Assembly (NCBI GenBank): GCA_022414725.1 | Contig: CM039464.1 | Span: 34,291,763 to 34,355,762 of the forward strand | Direction of reading: 5' to 3' | DNA from: Microglena sp. YARC | Lineage: Eukaryota; Chlorophyta; Chlorophyceae; Chlamydomonadales; Chlamydomonadaceae | Length of the DNA: 64,000 nucleotides | Shown: positions 22,981-33,199 of the stretch, piece by piece | Numbering within the stretch: position 1 is the stretch's first letter | How the letters are laid out: each line of letters starts with the position of its first letter | Notes under the pieces: model-generated | Databases searched by the model: none | What the model saw: only the letters and a program-made list of their open reading frames with translations | What the model was told of the DNA's origin: nothing | Program-made: the position numbers and the translations under genes

Positions 22981-23757
22981 ATGTCCGAGATAACACCTGA
23001 GGTACCTCTTACCACCCTGGAGCACCGCGTGGCTCAACTCGAAGCTTCCCTCTTGGTGACCCCCACCCGTCTTTGCACGTCCCCCCATATGGACGGGCTC
23101 CGCCGATAAGCAGTTACCACGAGGTCGAATCTGGTGGCATGTTTAAAACCTGTACTGTGAACTGCATGCCATGAAGGACACGAAATTCCTCGCAATTTTT
23201 TCGGAGGGAAAGCCTCAGAATAATGGTTCCACCTGATTACCGACCCTGAACGAGAGACCCCACTGACTTGGGACGAGGCAGAACGCGAGTTCATGGCCTA
23301 CTTCGACCCCTATTACGGGAATGACGACCTGGTTGCTCACCAGCGCCTGCTGGCACACGAAATAGTTCAGACTTCGACAGTGAGACACTATGCTCAAGCT
23401 TTTCTGACTGAGGTCCGAATCGCATGGGGGTTAAAGTTGGAGACTCAACTCATCCATTTCCGTTTCGGGCTTACCCCAGCCATCGAGGCTCGATGCCGCA
23501 CCCATCCCACGACCCACGGAGGCAGATTCACCTCATTCGAAGAGCTGGTCTCCCATGCTGCACATGTAGAGGAAGATTTATCAACCATTAATCTCCCTTC
23601 ACCAGTTCATGCTATGCCCACGAAATCTCACGGCAGGCCAAGGCCGGCTCGTAGCCCCGCGGGCTCACACGTGCAGGCTCACGGCAGGCCAAGGCCGGCT
23701 CATAGCCCCGCGGGCTCACGCGTGCAGGCTCACGGCAGACCAAGGCCAAATCAGTGA
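22981..23757 (+). pseudogene. gag: Gypsy gag, frameshifted, with a 51-bp internal repeat
   Basis: A start reads MSEITPEVPLTTLEHRVAQL and stops after about 43 codons. The frame reopens at 23293 with MAYFDPYYGNDD, TVRHYAQAFLTEV, HFRFGLTPAIEARCR and FTSFEELVSHAAHVE, a layout typical of Ty3/gypsy capsid (retrotransposon gag domain). The C-terminal end carries 2.5 copies of a 17-residue, 51-bp repeat (HGRPRPARSPAGSHVQA), a basic tail in place of a zinc knuckle. No CCHC motif is visible. Confidence 0.75.
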
Positions 23758-23865
23758 CCTGTTCGATCTGGACAGCTGTGTTCATGACTCTGGTACGCCT
23801 TAGTTTCGGGCGCACCCGCCGCTACCCGGGCATGTGCTCTCTGGCATCTGCCTCGACCTAATGCA

Positions 23866-23990
23866 GGTATCGACAGTCGCAGACTGGTCCATCCCAACAT
23901 CCTCGAAGGAACTGCTTGGACTCTCGCTTTCCTCCGGAAAGTTTATCGAACGCTACTCGAAACTCGCAGCCCCTCCGATCGAAAATTCGA
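23866..23990 (+). pseudogene. pol: Gypsy RT C-terminal flank, fragment
   Basis: The plus-strand frame reads DWSIPTSSKELLGL followed by FIERYSKLAAPP. This matches the stretch after RT in Ty3/gypsy Pol ('W..P....el..FLGL..YYR.FI..ys..a.PL'). The middle of that motif is altered. No palm domain or YxDD box is present, so this is a leftover from a large internal deletion. From here to 24400 I see no other Pol domain. Confidence 0.7.
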
Positions 23991-24399
23991 ATCTCAACGA
24001 CTAGTCACATGGTCTGAGAACGAAACCATTTGCCGATCTAGCCGATCTTGCAACTCCTGAAACCGGGTCAACAGACCTTCGACCTGATGGGATGGATCGG
24101 GGGTCAATCCCGGCTCCTGTCAGCTCGATCCTTCGGACATCCGTGTACCTCCAGCGATGGACGACCACACGTATGATGTCTTCCGATAAAGAACACGAAA
24201 CGGGCAAGGACTCCGACTTTCTCGAAAACTATACCTGGCCAGGTTACGAAAATGGGGGAGAGTCTCTTCAAGCCTTCAACCCACCCTTCCGCATGTTCGT
24301 TATTTTTCTCTCTCTTACATACCGATCTGTACATCTACTTTCAGATACGGACGGCCACCTCGCAGGGACTGACCACCCCTAACGAGTTTCCCTTCCGAC

Positions 24400-24690
24400 C
24401 GCCTCCGAAAATGCAAGCCTTTAGGAGAAGTCTCAGGCTAGAGAAGGGGGAATTGTGGGTATGATGACACTTCCTCACACCACGCCCACTCATGGGAACT
24501 CGAATCTGACCTAGCTTTACCCTGCACCTTCACAGATTGTATTATACTGGCGCCTCAACCCGGGTAAAACACGACCATTGACCAAAGTTGGTCAACATAC
24601 CGACATCGACAGACGACCTACTCGCAGGGAATTCGCCCTTCGTAAAAGTGCACGACTTCAGGAGAAGTCTCAGGCCAGAGAGGGGGGAAT
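24400..24690 (+). repeat. Duplicated polypurine-tract region
   Basis: AGGAGAAGTCTCAGGC plus a purine tract ending GGGGGAATTGTG occurs at 24421-24459 and again at 24660-24694. The second copy (AGAGAGGGGGGAAT, 24677-24690) abuts the 3' LTR and is the functional-position PPT. The first is followed by a diverged LTR-like start (TGTGGGTATGATGACACTTC), so an older LTR edge may lie there. Confidence 0.65.
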
Positions 24691-24931
24691 TGTGACGGAT
24701 AACGATCCTCACACCGCGTCCCCTCGAGGGGGCGACGACTTCCCGGAAGTAGGTGAAGAGTCGGGAAGTCGAACGAAGCGACCTGAACCCTGAAGTTCAG
24801 GCGACGCGCGAGATGATGTGACGAGCATATAAGCACGGCTGATATGCTCTAAGGCAGACAATATTAGGGATCATTCCCCTATCATCTCGTTGAACACTTC
24901 TGTGTTTGTTAAGACGTATTCATACGTCACA
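24691..24931 (+). repeat. 3' LTR, full length
   Basis: 241 bp from TGTGACGGATAACG to ATACGTCACA, with TGTGACG/CGTCACA terminal inverted repeats. TGTGACG is repeated internally at 24817. It includes ATATAAG at about 24827, a possible TATA element. Confidence 0.85.
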
Positions 24932-25179
24932 CAACCCTATAGTCCTATACCCCACCTCTTGAACTCGACCTTGAAGCTGAAGCTGAGGCAGAAGCAGAAG
25001 CAGAGGTTCACAACCTCCCTCTCTTAGCTTCCCCCACAAGGCTCCTGCGGTAGTGGGGGAAGCTCTATCTGCCAAGGGTCCTGGTGGAAACTCTATCTGC
25101 CAAGGTAGTGCTGCCCTTGCACAAAGGATAGGGCAGCAAGATGTAAGGCAGAATGAAAGCAATTCGCAAATTCCGTCGT
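24932..25179. other. Spacer, nothing recognised
   Basis: Contains a short AGCAGAAGC run and a doubled CTCTATCTGCCAAGG (near 25062 and 25090). No gene seen. Confidence 0.5.
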
Positions 25180-25346
25180 GTCAAGTTAATCGGTCGTTTT
25201 CTCATCGGTCGTTTTGAAAACCCTACCCTGTGCAGCGTGGCGTTGACCTCACCCATATCTGATGCGTCAAGCCTGTCAGTCTCCTCGGAGCTGTTGTAGC
25301 AAAAGAATGACAGCTACTCGTCGAGACTCTTGGTGTAGTGCTGCGT
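25180..25346 (+). repeat. Left terminal inverted repeat
   Basis: Starts GTCAAGTTAATCGGTCG and ends GGTGTAGTGCTGCGT. The reverse complement is found at 30003-30166. Confidence 0.85.
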
Positions 25347-26264
25347 TAGTGATTGAGCCAACCCTACACTTTTCCCCCTACTTACTTGCAATTTACCTTG
25401 CTCAAGGAACTCGACCTGCTCTTGTATCCTAATCGTCAACGTCGTTAGGCAATCATTCTTCGCTAGCTTTCCTTCACTAGAATGGGGGAGAGGGGGGGGG
25501 GGGGGGGGGGAGGGGCGCATGGATGTTGAACTGCGAAGATTGCAGAACCAGGTCCTGCAAATCCCGCAGTCCGAAATCGGCCCAAGACAATATCCGAACA
25601 CAAACTTGACTATTACCCAAACCAGCGGCCTGTCTTGCAAGCCACTAGGCTGACGTACTGACCGCGTCGCGATTGATGAGAGCTTCGTTCGCGAGTACAT
25701 CGGATCCAATTGGAGGACGTGAATGAAAGAAAAATATGTTCAAGGAAACAGCCAGCGATGCAGCAGCAGCTCTCTTCCAGGCATGTGGCATGCCAGGTAG
25801 GACTGGGCTATCCTAGCTTTTTCTCATGGCTTAACTTAACTTCCATGCATTGGTGTGTGTGTGTGTGTGTGTGCAAGTTTCTGTGTGTATGTATGTGTGC
25901 AATTTCATGTGTATGCGTGGCAATTTAATGCTGTAACCATGCAAATGTATGTATTACAACGCTGTAAGTGTCTGTGTTTGTGACGCCTCCAAGGCCTTCG
26001 TGGCTTCCATGCACTATTTGCTGTGTTGTGTGTGTATGCGTGCAAGTTCGTGTTGTGTGCATGCCTGGATGCCATTGTATGCCAATGAACTACATTGTGG
26101 ATTCGATCAATTGAGAATATATACTAATCGTTTGCTTACATTGCAGACCACTTTGTGATGAGCTAGCCGGGGATATGATGCTACTACACCACAAACGCTG
26201 TTCCGTACATCATGTTACTGCATAGGTTTGACTTAATTAATAATGCCGTACACCCAGAAAAGAC
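25347..26264. other. Interior of the TIR segment, left part
   Basis: Contains a G tract (25491-25515), a minus open frame ending in the TIR (25314-25709, 131 codons, Pro-rich in the middle, unrecognised), and GT-rich microsatellites at 25855-25925 and 26020-26060. No gene can be supported. Confidence 0.5.
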
Positions 26265-27445
26265 GCAAGTGACCCCCTATGTCTGTCTGCTGGCAGCGCT
26301 TGTATGCATGTGAGGGAGGGAGGAAGGATTGAGGGAAAGTTCCGGGTGAGGGAGGGAGGGAGGAATTGAGTTAGGGGAGGGAGGGGGCGGCTTGTGTCTG
26401 CCTGCCGGCAACGCTTGTGTGCATGTGATTGAGGGAGGCAGGGATTGAGGGAAGCGTCCAGGTGAGGGAGGGATTGAGCGGAGTGGGGCATGGGGCAGCA
26501 TGTGACTGTCTGCTGGCAGTGCTTGTGTGCATGTGAGGGGGGGAGGGATTGAGCGGGGGGAGGGAGGGGGCTAGTCGTGACTGTTTGATGGCAGCGCTTG
26601 TGTGCATGTGAGGGAGGGAGGGATTGAGCAGGGTGAGGGAGGGAGCAGCATGTGTCTGTCTGCTGGCAGCGCTTGTGTGTGTGTGAGGAAGGGAGGAAGG
26701 GATTGAGCGGGGTGAGGGAGGGAGCGGCATGTGTCTGTCTGCTGGCAGTGCTCGTGTGCATGTGAGGGGGGGAGGGAGGGATTGAGCGGGGTGAGGGAGG
26801 GAGCGGCATGTGACTGTCTGCTGGCAGCGCTTGTGTGCATGTGAGGGAGGGAGGGAGGGATCAAGCGGGTTGAGGGAGGGGCGACATGTGTCTGTCTGCT
26901 GGCAGCGCTTGTGTGCATGTGAGGGAGGGAGGGTGGGAGGGAAGGTTTTGTGTGAGGGAAGGAGGGAGGAAGGGTTCGGGTGAGTGAGGGAGGGATTGAG
27001 CGAGGTGAGGGGGGGGGCGGCATGTGTCTGTCTGCTGGCAGGGCTTGTGGGCATCTGAGGGAGGGAGGGATTGAGTGGGGTGAGGCAGGGGGCGGCATGT
27101 GTCTGTCTGCTGGCAGCGCTTGTGTGCATGTGAGGGAGGGAGGGAACGGGTGAGGGAGGGGGCAGCTTGTGTCTGTCTGCTGGCAGCGCTTGTGTGCATG
27201 TGAGGAGGGAGGGATTGAGGGAAAGGTCCGGGTGAGGGAGGGAGGGATTGAGCGGGGTGGGGGGGTTGCGATGGCGATAGGAGGAAAGGGGAAAGGTGCG
27301 AGTGAGGGAGGGAGGGAGGGATTGAGGGAAGGGTCTGAGTGAGTGAGAGTGAGTGAGTGAGTAAAGGAGGGATTGAGTGTGGTGAGGGAAGGGTGCGATG
27401 GCAATGGGAGGAAAGAAGAAGGGTGTGAGTGAGTGAGTGGGGGAT
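26265..27445. repeat. ~75-bp GGGA-rich minisatellite
   Basis: About 12 units alternate a conserved core (TGTCTGTCTGCTGGCAG, then CGCTTGTGTGCATGTGAGG) with GAGGGAGGGATTGAG tracts of varying length. The long minus frames across it (Pro/Ser/His-rich, up to 309 codons) are products of the repeat. On the plus strand the core contains CTGGCAG and CAT|GTGAGG, a possible acceptor and donor around a 13-base segment. Confidence 0.88.
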
Positions 27446-27465
27446 AAAGCGGGGTGAAGGGTTTA

Positions 27466-29250
27466 GACTCATTTTGGGGGGATGGGACTTTCAGTGCCAT
27501 TAAACATTTGCAAATATCTACTCATCAATACCACTTACATCCACATCGGTTCATAATAGTTTTACCACTCTGTGAATGCCAACCCCCTCAAACCCCCCCT
27601 CGTGCCCCCTTTCGCACAAACCGTGCGTACTAAGGACCTGGATAGGACCCATCAGACTCATTTTGGGGGGATGGGACTTTCAGTGCCATTGACCATTGCA
27701 AATATCTACTCATCAATACCACTTACATCCACATCGGTTCATAATAGTTTTACCACTCTGTGAATGCCAACCCCCTCAAACCCCCCCCGTGCCGCTTTCG
27801 CACAAACCGTGCATACTAAGGACCTGGATAGGACCCATCAGACTCATTTTGGGGGGATGGGACTTTCAGTGCCATTAAACATTTGCAAATATCTACTCAT
27901 CAATACCACTTACATCCACATCGGTTCATAATAGTTTACCACTCTGTGAATGCCAACCCCCTCAAACCCCCCCTCGTGCCCGCTTTCGCACAAACCGTGC
28001 ATACTAAGGACCTGGATAGGACCCATCAGACTCATTTTGGGGGGATGGGACTTTCAGTGCCATTAAACATTTGCAAATATCTACTCATCAATACCACTTA
28101 CATCCACATCGGTTCATAATAGTTTTACCACTCTGTGAATGCCAACCCCCTCAAACCCCCCCTCGTGCCCGCTTTCGCACAAACCGTGCATACTAAGGAC
28201 CTGGATAGGACCCATCAGACTCATTTTGGGGGGATGGGACTTTCAGTGCCATCAACCATTGCAAATATCTACTCATCAATACCACTTACATCCACATCAG
28301 TTCAAAATAATTTTCCCACTCGGTGAATGCCAACCCCCTCAAACCCCCCCTTGTGCCTGCTTTCGCACAAACCGTGCGTACTAAGGACCTGGATAGGACC
28401 CATCAGACTCATTTTGGGGGGATGGGACTATCAGTGCCATTCAACATGCGCAAATATCTTCCAATCAATACCACTTTCATCCACATCGATTCAAAATAAT
28501 TTTCCCACTCGGTGAATGCCAACCCCCTCAAACCCCCCACGTGCCAGCATTCACACAAACCGTGCGTACTAAGGACCTGTATAAGAGCCATCAAACTCAT
28601 TTTGGGGGGATGGGACTTTCAGTGCCATTAAACATTTGCAAATATCTTCTCATCAATACCACTTTCATCCACATTGGTCGAAAACAGTTTTCCAGCTCTG
28701 TGTATTCCAACCCCCCCTCGTGCCTGCATTCATGCCCGCATTCGCACAAACCATGCATACTGAGGACCTGGGTAGGACTCATCTGACTCATTTGGGGGGA
28801 GTGGGACTTTCAGTGCCATTCAAGATTTGCAAATACCCACCCATCCGTACAACTTTCAACCACATTAGCCGAATTTGGTTTCCAGCTCAGTGAATGCCGA
28901 CCCCCTCACCCCCCCCCCCCTCGTGCCCATTCGCACAAACTGTGCGTAATGAGGACCTGGGTAGGACCCATCAGATTAATTTTGGGGGGATGGGACTTTC
29001 AGTGCCATCCAACATTTGCAAATACCCACTCACCCATACCACTTTCATCCACATCGGTCAAAAAAAGTGTTCCCACTGTGAATGCCAACCTCCTCAACCC
29101 TCGTGCCCGCATTCGCACACACCGTGCGTACTAAGGATCTGGGTAGGACTCATCAGACCCATTTTGGGGGTATGGGACTTTCAGTGCCATTTGAGATTTG
29201 CAAATACTCACTCATCCATACAACTGTCATCCACATTGGTCAAAAATAAT
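27466..29250. repeat. ~187-bp minisatellite, about 9.5 copies
   Basis: Units start GACTCATTTTGGGGGGATGG at 27466, 27655, 27841, 28029 and 28217 and continue to about 29155. The first five are nearly identical; copies to the right diverge and shorten, so homogenisation is at the left. The unit includes TTTCAGTGCCAT, ATCCACATCGGTTCA and CGCACAAACCGTGC. No supported coding function. Confidence 0.92.
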
Positions 29251-29608
29251 GTGCGACATAATTACATTACGTTGTCAAATGCAGGCCAGTGTTGATCCAG
29301 GACAAGCCGACTTCACAACTTCCGGGGGGGGCTCCCAACCATCCTTACCTAATCAACATAATGCAGATAGATGTATATGAATGTTATCACGTTGTAACTA
29401 ATTGATTAAAGTGATTGTGGCTACAGTATCCTTTGTTTCAAAATTTAAAAGTAGATATAGCTTATATCTAGGGATCAGATGTTAGGGCTAACTGCGGGAA
29501 AAACAATTAGCCCTAATTGTGAAAGTACCTAAATTAGCCTTAAAATAGAGTAACAATGCATTAGTCTAAACAAGGAGGAGGTATTGCCAAGCTTCTATAA
29601 TATGTGTT

Positions 29609-30073
29609 TTGTTATATATGAAACAGTTTGTTACCCAAGCTACATTTGACAGCCTCTACTATTGCCATGCCATGTACATATGTAGGCCAAAGACTTTCCA
29701 ACAGATGTTGGCTCTTGCGCGGCATGAAGCACAATACCAAGAGAGCCTGGCAGACAGGGATCGCAAGAACGCTGAAGGTATTGACAATCAAGAAAGATCC
29801 ATTCAAGAGCGCTTGTCCCTTTGGGCCCTCCTACATCAGGAGAATTTGGACATGGGGCAACAGTATGTACACAATTTTGGTGTTGCTGCGCACAACGAGG
29901 GGGCAGGTACACAAGCCGGTGGCTCAGTGGACATGCCACAACCAGGACATGCAGCAGGCAGAACTTCCATGTATGCAAAAAGTGTGACTGGAGACTCTGC
30001 ACACGCAGCACTACACCAAGAGTCTCGACGAGTAGCTGTCATTCTTTTGCTACAACAGCTCCGAGGAGACTGA
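29609..30073 (+). CDS. Hypothetical ORF ending in the right TIR
   Basis: 154 codons, starting MLYMKQFVTQATFDSLYYCH, with a charged middle (LARHEAQYQESLADRDRKN, ERSIQERLSLW) that could form a helix. The last ~24 codons (HQESRRVAVILLLQQLRGD) lie inside the inverted repeat. No transposase motif is recognised. It may be a real exon or gene of the TIR segment, or chance. The AT-rich upstream 29255-29608 holds no other feature. Confidence 0.3.
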   Translation: MLYMKQFVTQATFDSLYYCHAMYICRPKTFQQMLALARHEAQYQESLADRDRKNAEGIDNQERSIQERLSLWALLHQENLDMGQQYVHNFGVAAHNEGAGTQAGGSVDMPQPGHAAGRTSMYAKSVTGDSAHAALHQESRRVAVILLLQQLRGD

Positions 30074-30166
30074 CAGGCTTGACGCATCAGATATGGGTGA
30101 GGTCAACGCCACGCACAGGGTAGGGTTTTCAAAACGACCGATGAGAAAACGACCGATTAACTTGAC

Positions 30167-30717
30167 AATCCGGCTAGGCTGGTGGAGAGGAGATATTTTG
30201 ATGACGCGACCTGGAGCACGGGATAACTCTACCGGCCCACGCTGGTTATCGTGATTCGCCATTGACCAGCGTGGCACGGCGTGGCACCCGATAGCACCGA
30301 AGATTTGTCTACCTGTCTAAACCCGCGTCCCGGTCTAAACCTGCGTCCACGCGTTTGTTTCTTCCTGGCTGCCCTACATCTTACATTGGTTTCCTATGCC
30401 TTTATTTCCCTTACCACGCATATTGTGCGTTGTGCGCATTGTCGCTGAGATCCAGAGCTGTGCCCAGCAGCCCTTTGTCCAACGGATTCACCTCCTGCTG
30501 CTCCCATAACTTCAGGTGATAAGCTTTTCGCTTCCTGCTCCTTGAGCCAGGTAGCTGTGTCACCTGCGTGTCTTTTCTTTTCGCAATTGTCGCATACTCG
30601 TGTTGTTGTCCCTCGTGTGAACCCAATGCAGGCCACTCGCCGCACATGTGTTGTATGCCATATCTTATCCTACGGGTGCGCTTAGGTCGTCCAACTCACT
30701 TGATACGATGGTTGCAT
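30167..30717. other. Unassigned sequence
   Basis: Includes repeats of GGCACGGCGTGGCACC type near 30270 and GTCTAAACCYGCGTCC twice near 30318-30345. A minus frame at 30394-30645 (83 codons) contains CDNCEKKRHAGD, one CxxC pair without a partner. No gene can be supported. Confidence 0.4.
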
Positions 30718-30894
30718 CAGCAAGTGGTTTCTAGCAGCGCATCAAACATTTTCGTAGCGCTTTTGACTAAACTGAAAACCGAACGTTGCGCGCTGCCTCC
30801 AGACGGGGTTTACAAAATTGCGTCAATTGCGCAGTCGGGCTCCTAAACCTTGCGCGCCAGCGCGCAATAGCGCGCGTCATGTAGAACCCCACTG
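30718..30894. mobile_element. Diverged hAT-like MITE
   Basis: The interior (TAGCGCTTTTGACTAAACTG, TTGCGCGCTGC, ATTGCGCAG) is related to the GCGC-rich MITE family at 34158-35919. The ends differ from that family but form their own inverted repeat: AAGTGGTTTCTAG near 30722 against GTAGAACCCCACTGG near 30881. No 8-bp duplication is evident. Confidence 0.5.
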
Positions 30895-31082
30895 GGGTCG
30901 CCCGAGGGGTGGATTGGGGGATTTGAGGGGCATGTGTAGAAGGTAGGATCAGGTGGGTTGCATAGGTGTGGAGGAAGAAAGTGAGAGAGGTGGTGATATC
31001 AGTGACGAGAGGGGAGGTGGCAGGAGTGGAAGAGGTGGAGGCAAGAGGGGTGGTGTGTGTGTGGGGGGTGGTGTGTGTGTGT

Positions 31083-31117
<35 letters not shown>

Positions 31118-31143
31118 AAGGAAGAGAGGGGAAGGGGGGAGAG
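30895..31143. repeat. GGT/GTG-rich and poly-G sequence
   Basis: Purine-rich plus strand with GTGTGTGGGGGGTGG and an essentially pure G tract at about 31082-31116. It truncates the readable upstream part of the following gene. Confidence 0.8.
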
Positions 31144-31233
31144 GCAAATGATGACAAGTTTGACCATGATGCTGCAGAGTGCAAGCTCTAGTTTGACTTT
31201 CAGCTGGCCAAGTCGGAGCTGGATAATGCTGGA

Positions 31234-32826
31234 ATGAAGGCAGCCTTCTACAAGTCTGAGGATGCTGCTGCTGAAAGCAAGCTCCAGTCTGACTCCCAGC
31301 TGGCCAAGGCGGAGCTGGACAATGCTGGAATGAAGGCAGCCTTGTACAAGTCTGAGGATGCTGCTGCAGGGAGCAAGCTTCAGTTTGACTCCCAGCTGGC
31401 CAAGGCGGAGCTGGACAAAGCTGGAATGAAGGCAGCTTATGAGAAGTCTGAGATTGATGTTGCTGACATGAAGGCAGCTCTCGTTAAGTCTGAGCTTGAT
31501 GCTGCTGAAAGCAAGCTCCATTTTGACTACCAGCTGGCCAAGGCGGAGCTGGACAATGCTGGAATGAAGGCAGCTTATGAGAAGTCTGAGGATGATGCTG
31601 CTGGGAGCAAGCTTCAGTTTGACTCCCAGCTGGCCAAGGCGGAGCTGGATAATGCTAGAATGAAGGCAGCTTATGAGAAGTCTGAGATCGATGTTGCTGA
31701 CATGAAGGCAGCTCTCGTCAAGTCTGAGCTTGATGCTGCAAGGAGCAAGATCCAATTTGATACACAGCTTGCTAGGTCGGAGCGTGACAAGACTGGAATG
31801 AAGGTAGCTTTCGCTAAGTCTGAGCTCGATGCTAAGTTTGATGCCACAGACAACAAGCTAATGTTTGAGAGGCCGCTTGCTAAGATGGAGCTGGAAAAGG
31901 ATGGAATGACGTTTGCTTTTTTCAAATCTGAAATTAATGCTGCAGACAACAGGATTATATTTGATTCACAGCTTGCTAAGTTGGAGCTGGCAAACGCAGA
32001 AATACTGACAGCTTTTGACAAGTCGGTGCTTGATGGCACAGACATGGAGGCTGCTTTTGATAAGTCTGAGCTTGATGGTGCGGACACGAAGTCAGCATTT
32101 GATAAGTCTGAGCTTGATGGTGCTGACACGAAGGCAGCTTTTGATATGTCTGAGCTTGATGGTGCTGACACGAAGGCAGCTTTTGATAAGTCTGAGCTTG
32201 ATGGTGCTGACACGAAGGCAGCTTTTGAAATGTATAAGCTTGATGGTGCCGGCATGAGGGCGGCATATGATAAGTCTGAGCTTGATGGTGCCGAGATGAA
32301 AGCAGCTTTTGATAAGTCTGAGCTGGCTGGTGCTGGCATGAAGGCAGCTTTTCACAAGTCCAAGCTTGATGTTGCCGTCATGAAGGCAGCTGTCGACAAG
32401 TCTGAGCTGGATGATGCCGGCATGAAGGCAGCTTTTGATAAGTCTGAGGTTGATGGTGCTGGCATGAAGGCAGCTTTCGACAAGTCTGAGCTGGATGTTG
32501 CTGACATGAAGGCAGCTTTTGATAAGTCTGAGCTGGATGTTGCTGACATGAAGGCAGCTTTTGACAAGTCTGAGCTGGATGTCGCTGACATGAGGGCAGC
32601 TTTCGATAAGTCTGACCTTGATGCTGTAGACAACAAGCTTCAGTTTGATACACAGCTTGCTCAGTTGGAGCGTGACAAGGTTGGAATGAAGGCAGCTTTT
32701 GACAAGTCTGAACTTGATGCGAAGTTTGATGCTGCAGACAACAAGCTAATGTTTGAGAGGCAGCTTGCTAAGTTGGAGATGGACAATGCTGGAATGAGGG
32801 AGATGCTATTACAGTTGTTTCCTTAA
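31234..32826 (+). CDS. Tandem-repeat helical protein (14-residue repeats), probably a broken gene
   Basis: 530 codons, no cysteine, strongly helical composition. The basic unit is 14 residues (K-S-E-L-D-x-A-x-x-K-A-A-F-D, 42 bp), two heptads long. In the N-terminal third it alternates with an 18-residue spacer (SKLQFDSQLAKAEL type). Residues about 265-450 are nearly pure 14-mers. The start ATG is inside a repeat: the same frame continues upstream as EANDDKFDHDAAECKL, cut by TAG at 31189-31191. After the TAA at 32824 the frame continues to a second stop at 32937. So this is likely the 3' exon of a longer coiled-coil or filament-like protein with two nonsense changes. The antisense frames over it are shadows. 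Confidence 0.6.
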   Translation: MKAAFYKSEDAAAESKLQSDSQLAKAELDNAGMKAALYKSEDAAAGSKLQFDSQLAKAELDKAGMKAAYEKSEIDVADMKAALVKSELDAAESKLHFDYQLAKAELDNAGMKAAYEKSEDDAAGSKLQFDSQLAKAELDNARMKAAYEKSEIDVADMKAALVKSELDAARSKIQFDTQLARSERDKTGMKVAFAKSELDAKFDATDNKLMFERPLAKMELEKDGMTFAFFKSEINAADNRIIFDSQLAKLELANAEILTAFDKSVLDGTDMEAAFDKSELDGADTKSAFDKSELDGADTKAAFDMSELDGADTKAAFDKSELDGADTKAAFEMYKLDGAGMRAAYDKSELDGAEMKAAFDKSELAGAGMKAAFHKSKLDVAVMKAAVDKSELDDAGMKAAFDKSEVDGAGMKAAFDKSELDVADMKAAFDKSELDVADMKAAFDKSELDVADMRAAFDKSDLDAVDNKLQFDTQLAQLERDKVGMKAAFDKSELDAKFDAADNKLMFERQLAKLEMDNAGMREMLLQLFP

Positions 32827-32937
32827 AAAATTCCTTACTCTATCCTGAATGATGATGATCGCAATTTCCCTGGTGAAGCACTTGACTCAAAATGTGCTGG
32901 TGGTTTGACGGAGTCAAGGGGGACTTGTGAACACTAA
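32827..32937 (+). pseudogene. C-terminal module in frame after the TAA stop
   Basis: The repeat protein's frame continues past the stop as IPYSILNDDDRNFPGEALD, then SKCAGGLTESRGTCEH and TAA. A paralogous module (DDEDYLFPGALLDSKCA, SLTEPRGTSEH) lies at 37650-37740, ahead of the 190-bp array. Conservation of F-P-G-x-x-L-D-S-K-C-A and L-T-E-x-R-G-T-x-E-H shows the module was once coding. Confidence 0.6.
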
Positions 32938-33085
32938 GCACGCAGAAGAAAAGAAAAAGGAAAACAATTATCTGTGTGCCAATCTGTTTGGTAAAATATT
33001 TCCTCGGTGTTCTGAGTACTGGTACATAAATCCAGACAGAACCATGAACCAAGCAAGCTAAGGGCCTTTTTTTTTAAGTTGTGGT

Positions 33086-33195
33086 ACGACTTTCACCCCA
33101 GGAGGTGGGTCTCACGACACAAACCAGCAACCCAGAGGATTCAGTAAGAATGGCGTTGCCCCTCCTACAATATGCAAAGTAGGCGCACTTAGGAT
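33086..33195 (-). repeat. Dispersed repeat, copy 2 (inverted relative to 2524-2650)
   Basis: Contains TTTCACCCCAGGAGGTGGGT, CACAAACCAGCAACC and GAATGGCGTTGCC. It interrupts the beginning of the ~205-bp tandem array: the array motif CAGACAGAACCATGAACCAA occurs just upstream at about 33030. Confidence 0.7.
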
Positions 33196-33199
33196 CGGT

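Larger units (their letters stand above)
22745..24931 (+). mobile_element. Ty3/gypsy-type LTR retrotransposon, internally deleted
   Basis: A 2.2-kb remnant with related LTRs at both ends (TGTGACG...CGTCACA), a primer-binding site just inside the left LTR, a gag frame, a short piece of the RT C-terminal flank, and a polypurine tract directly before the right LTR. Protease, most of RT, RNase H and integrase are missing. No matching target duplication is seen (left flank TTATAC, right flank CAACC), which fits later rearrangement. Confidence 0.85.
25180..30166. mobile_element. 5-kb segment with ~165-bp terminal inverted repeats
   Basis: Left arm 25180-25346 and right arm 30003-30166 are inverted copies that differ by a 3-base indel and few substitutions. 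The outer ends are GTCAAG/CTTGAC. Just inside, ATCGGTCGTTTT occurs twice, as transposase-binding subterminal repeats often do. No transposase is recognised; most of the interior is two minisatellites. Flanks show no clean target duplication. A non-autonomous DNA transposon or an inverted duplication are both possible. Confidence 0.6.

Noticed and set aside
25849..26158. Cys/Val-rich small ORFs
   Set aside because: They are caused by GTGTGT microsatellites.
26237..27500. Long Pro/Ser/His open frames (190-309 codons) on the minus strand
   Set aside because: They follow the GGGA-rich minisatellite unit exactly and have no non-repeat sequence.
30949..32636. Minus-strand frames of 222-268 codons opposite the 14-residue-repeat gene
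   Set aside because: They are antisense shadows of a codon-periodic repeat; the plus strand has the longer, compositionally sensible frame.
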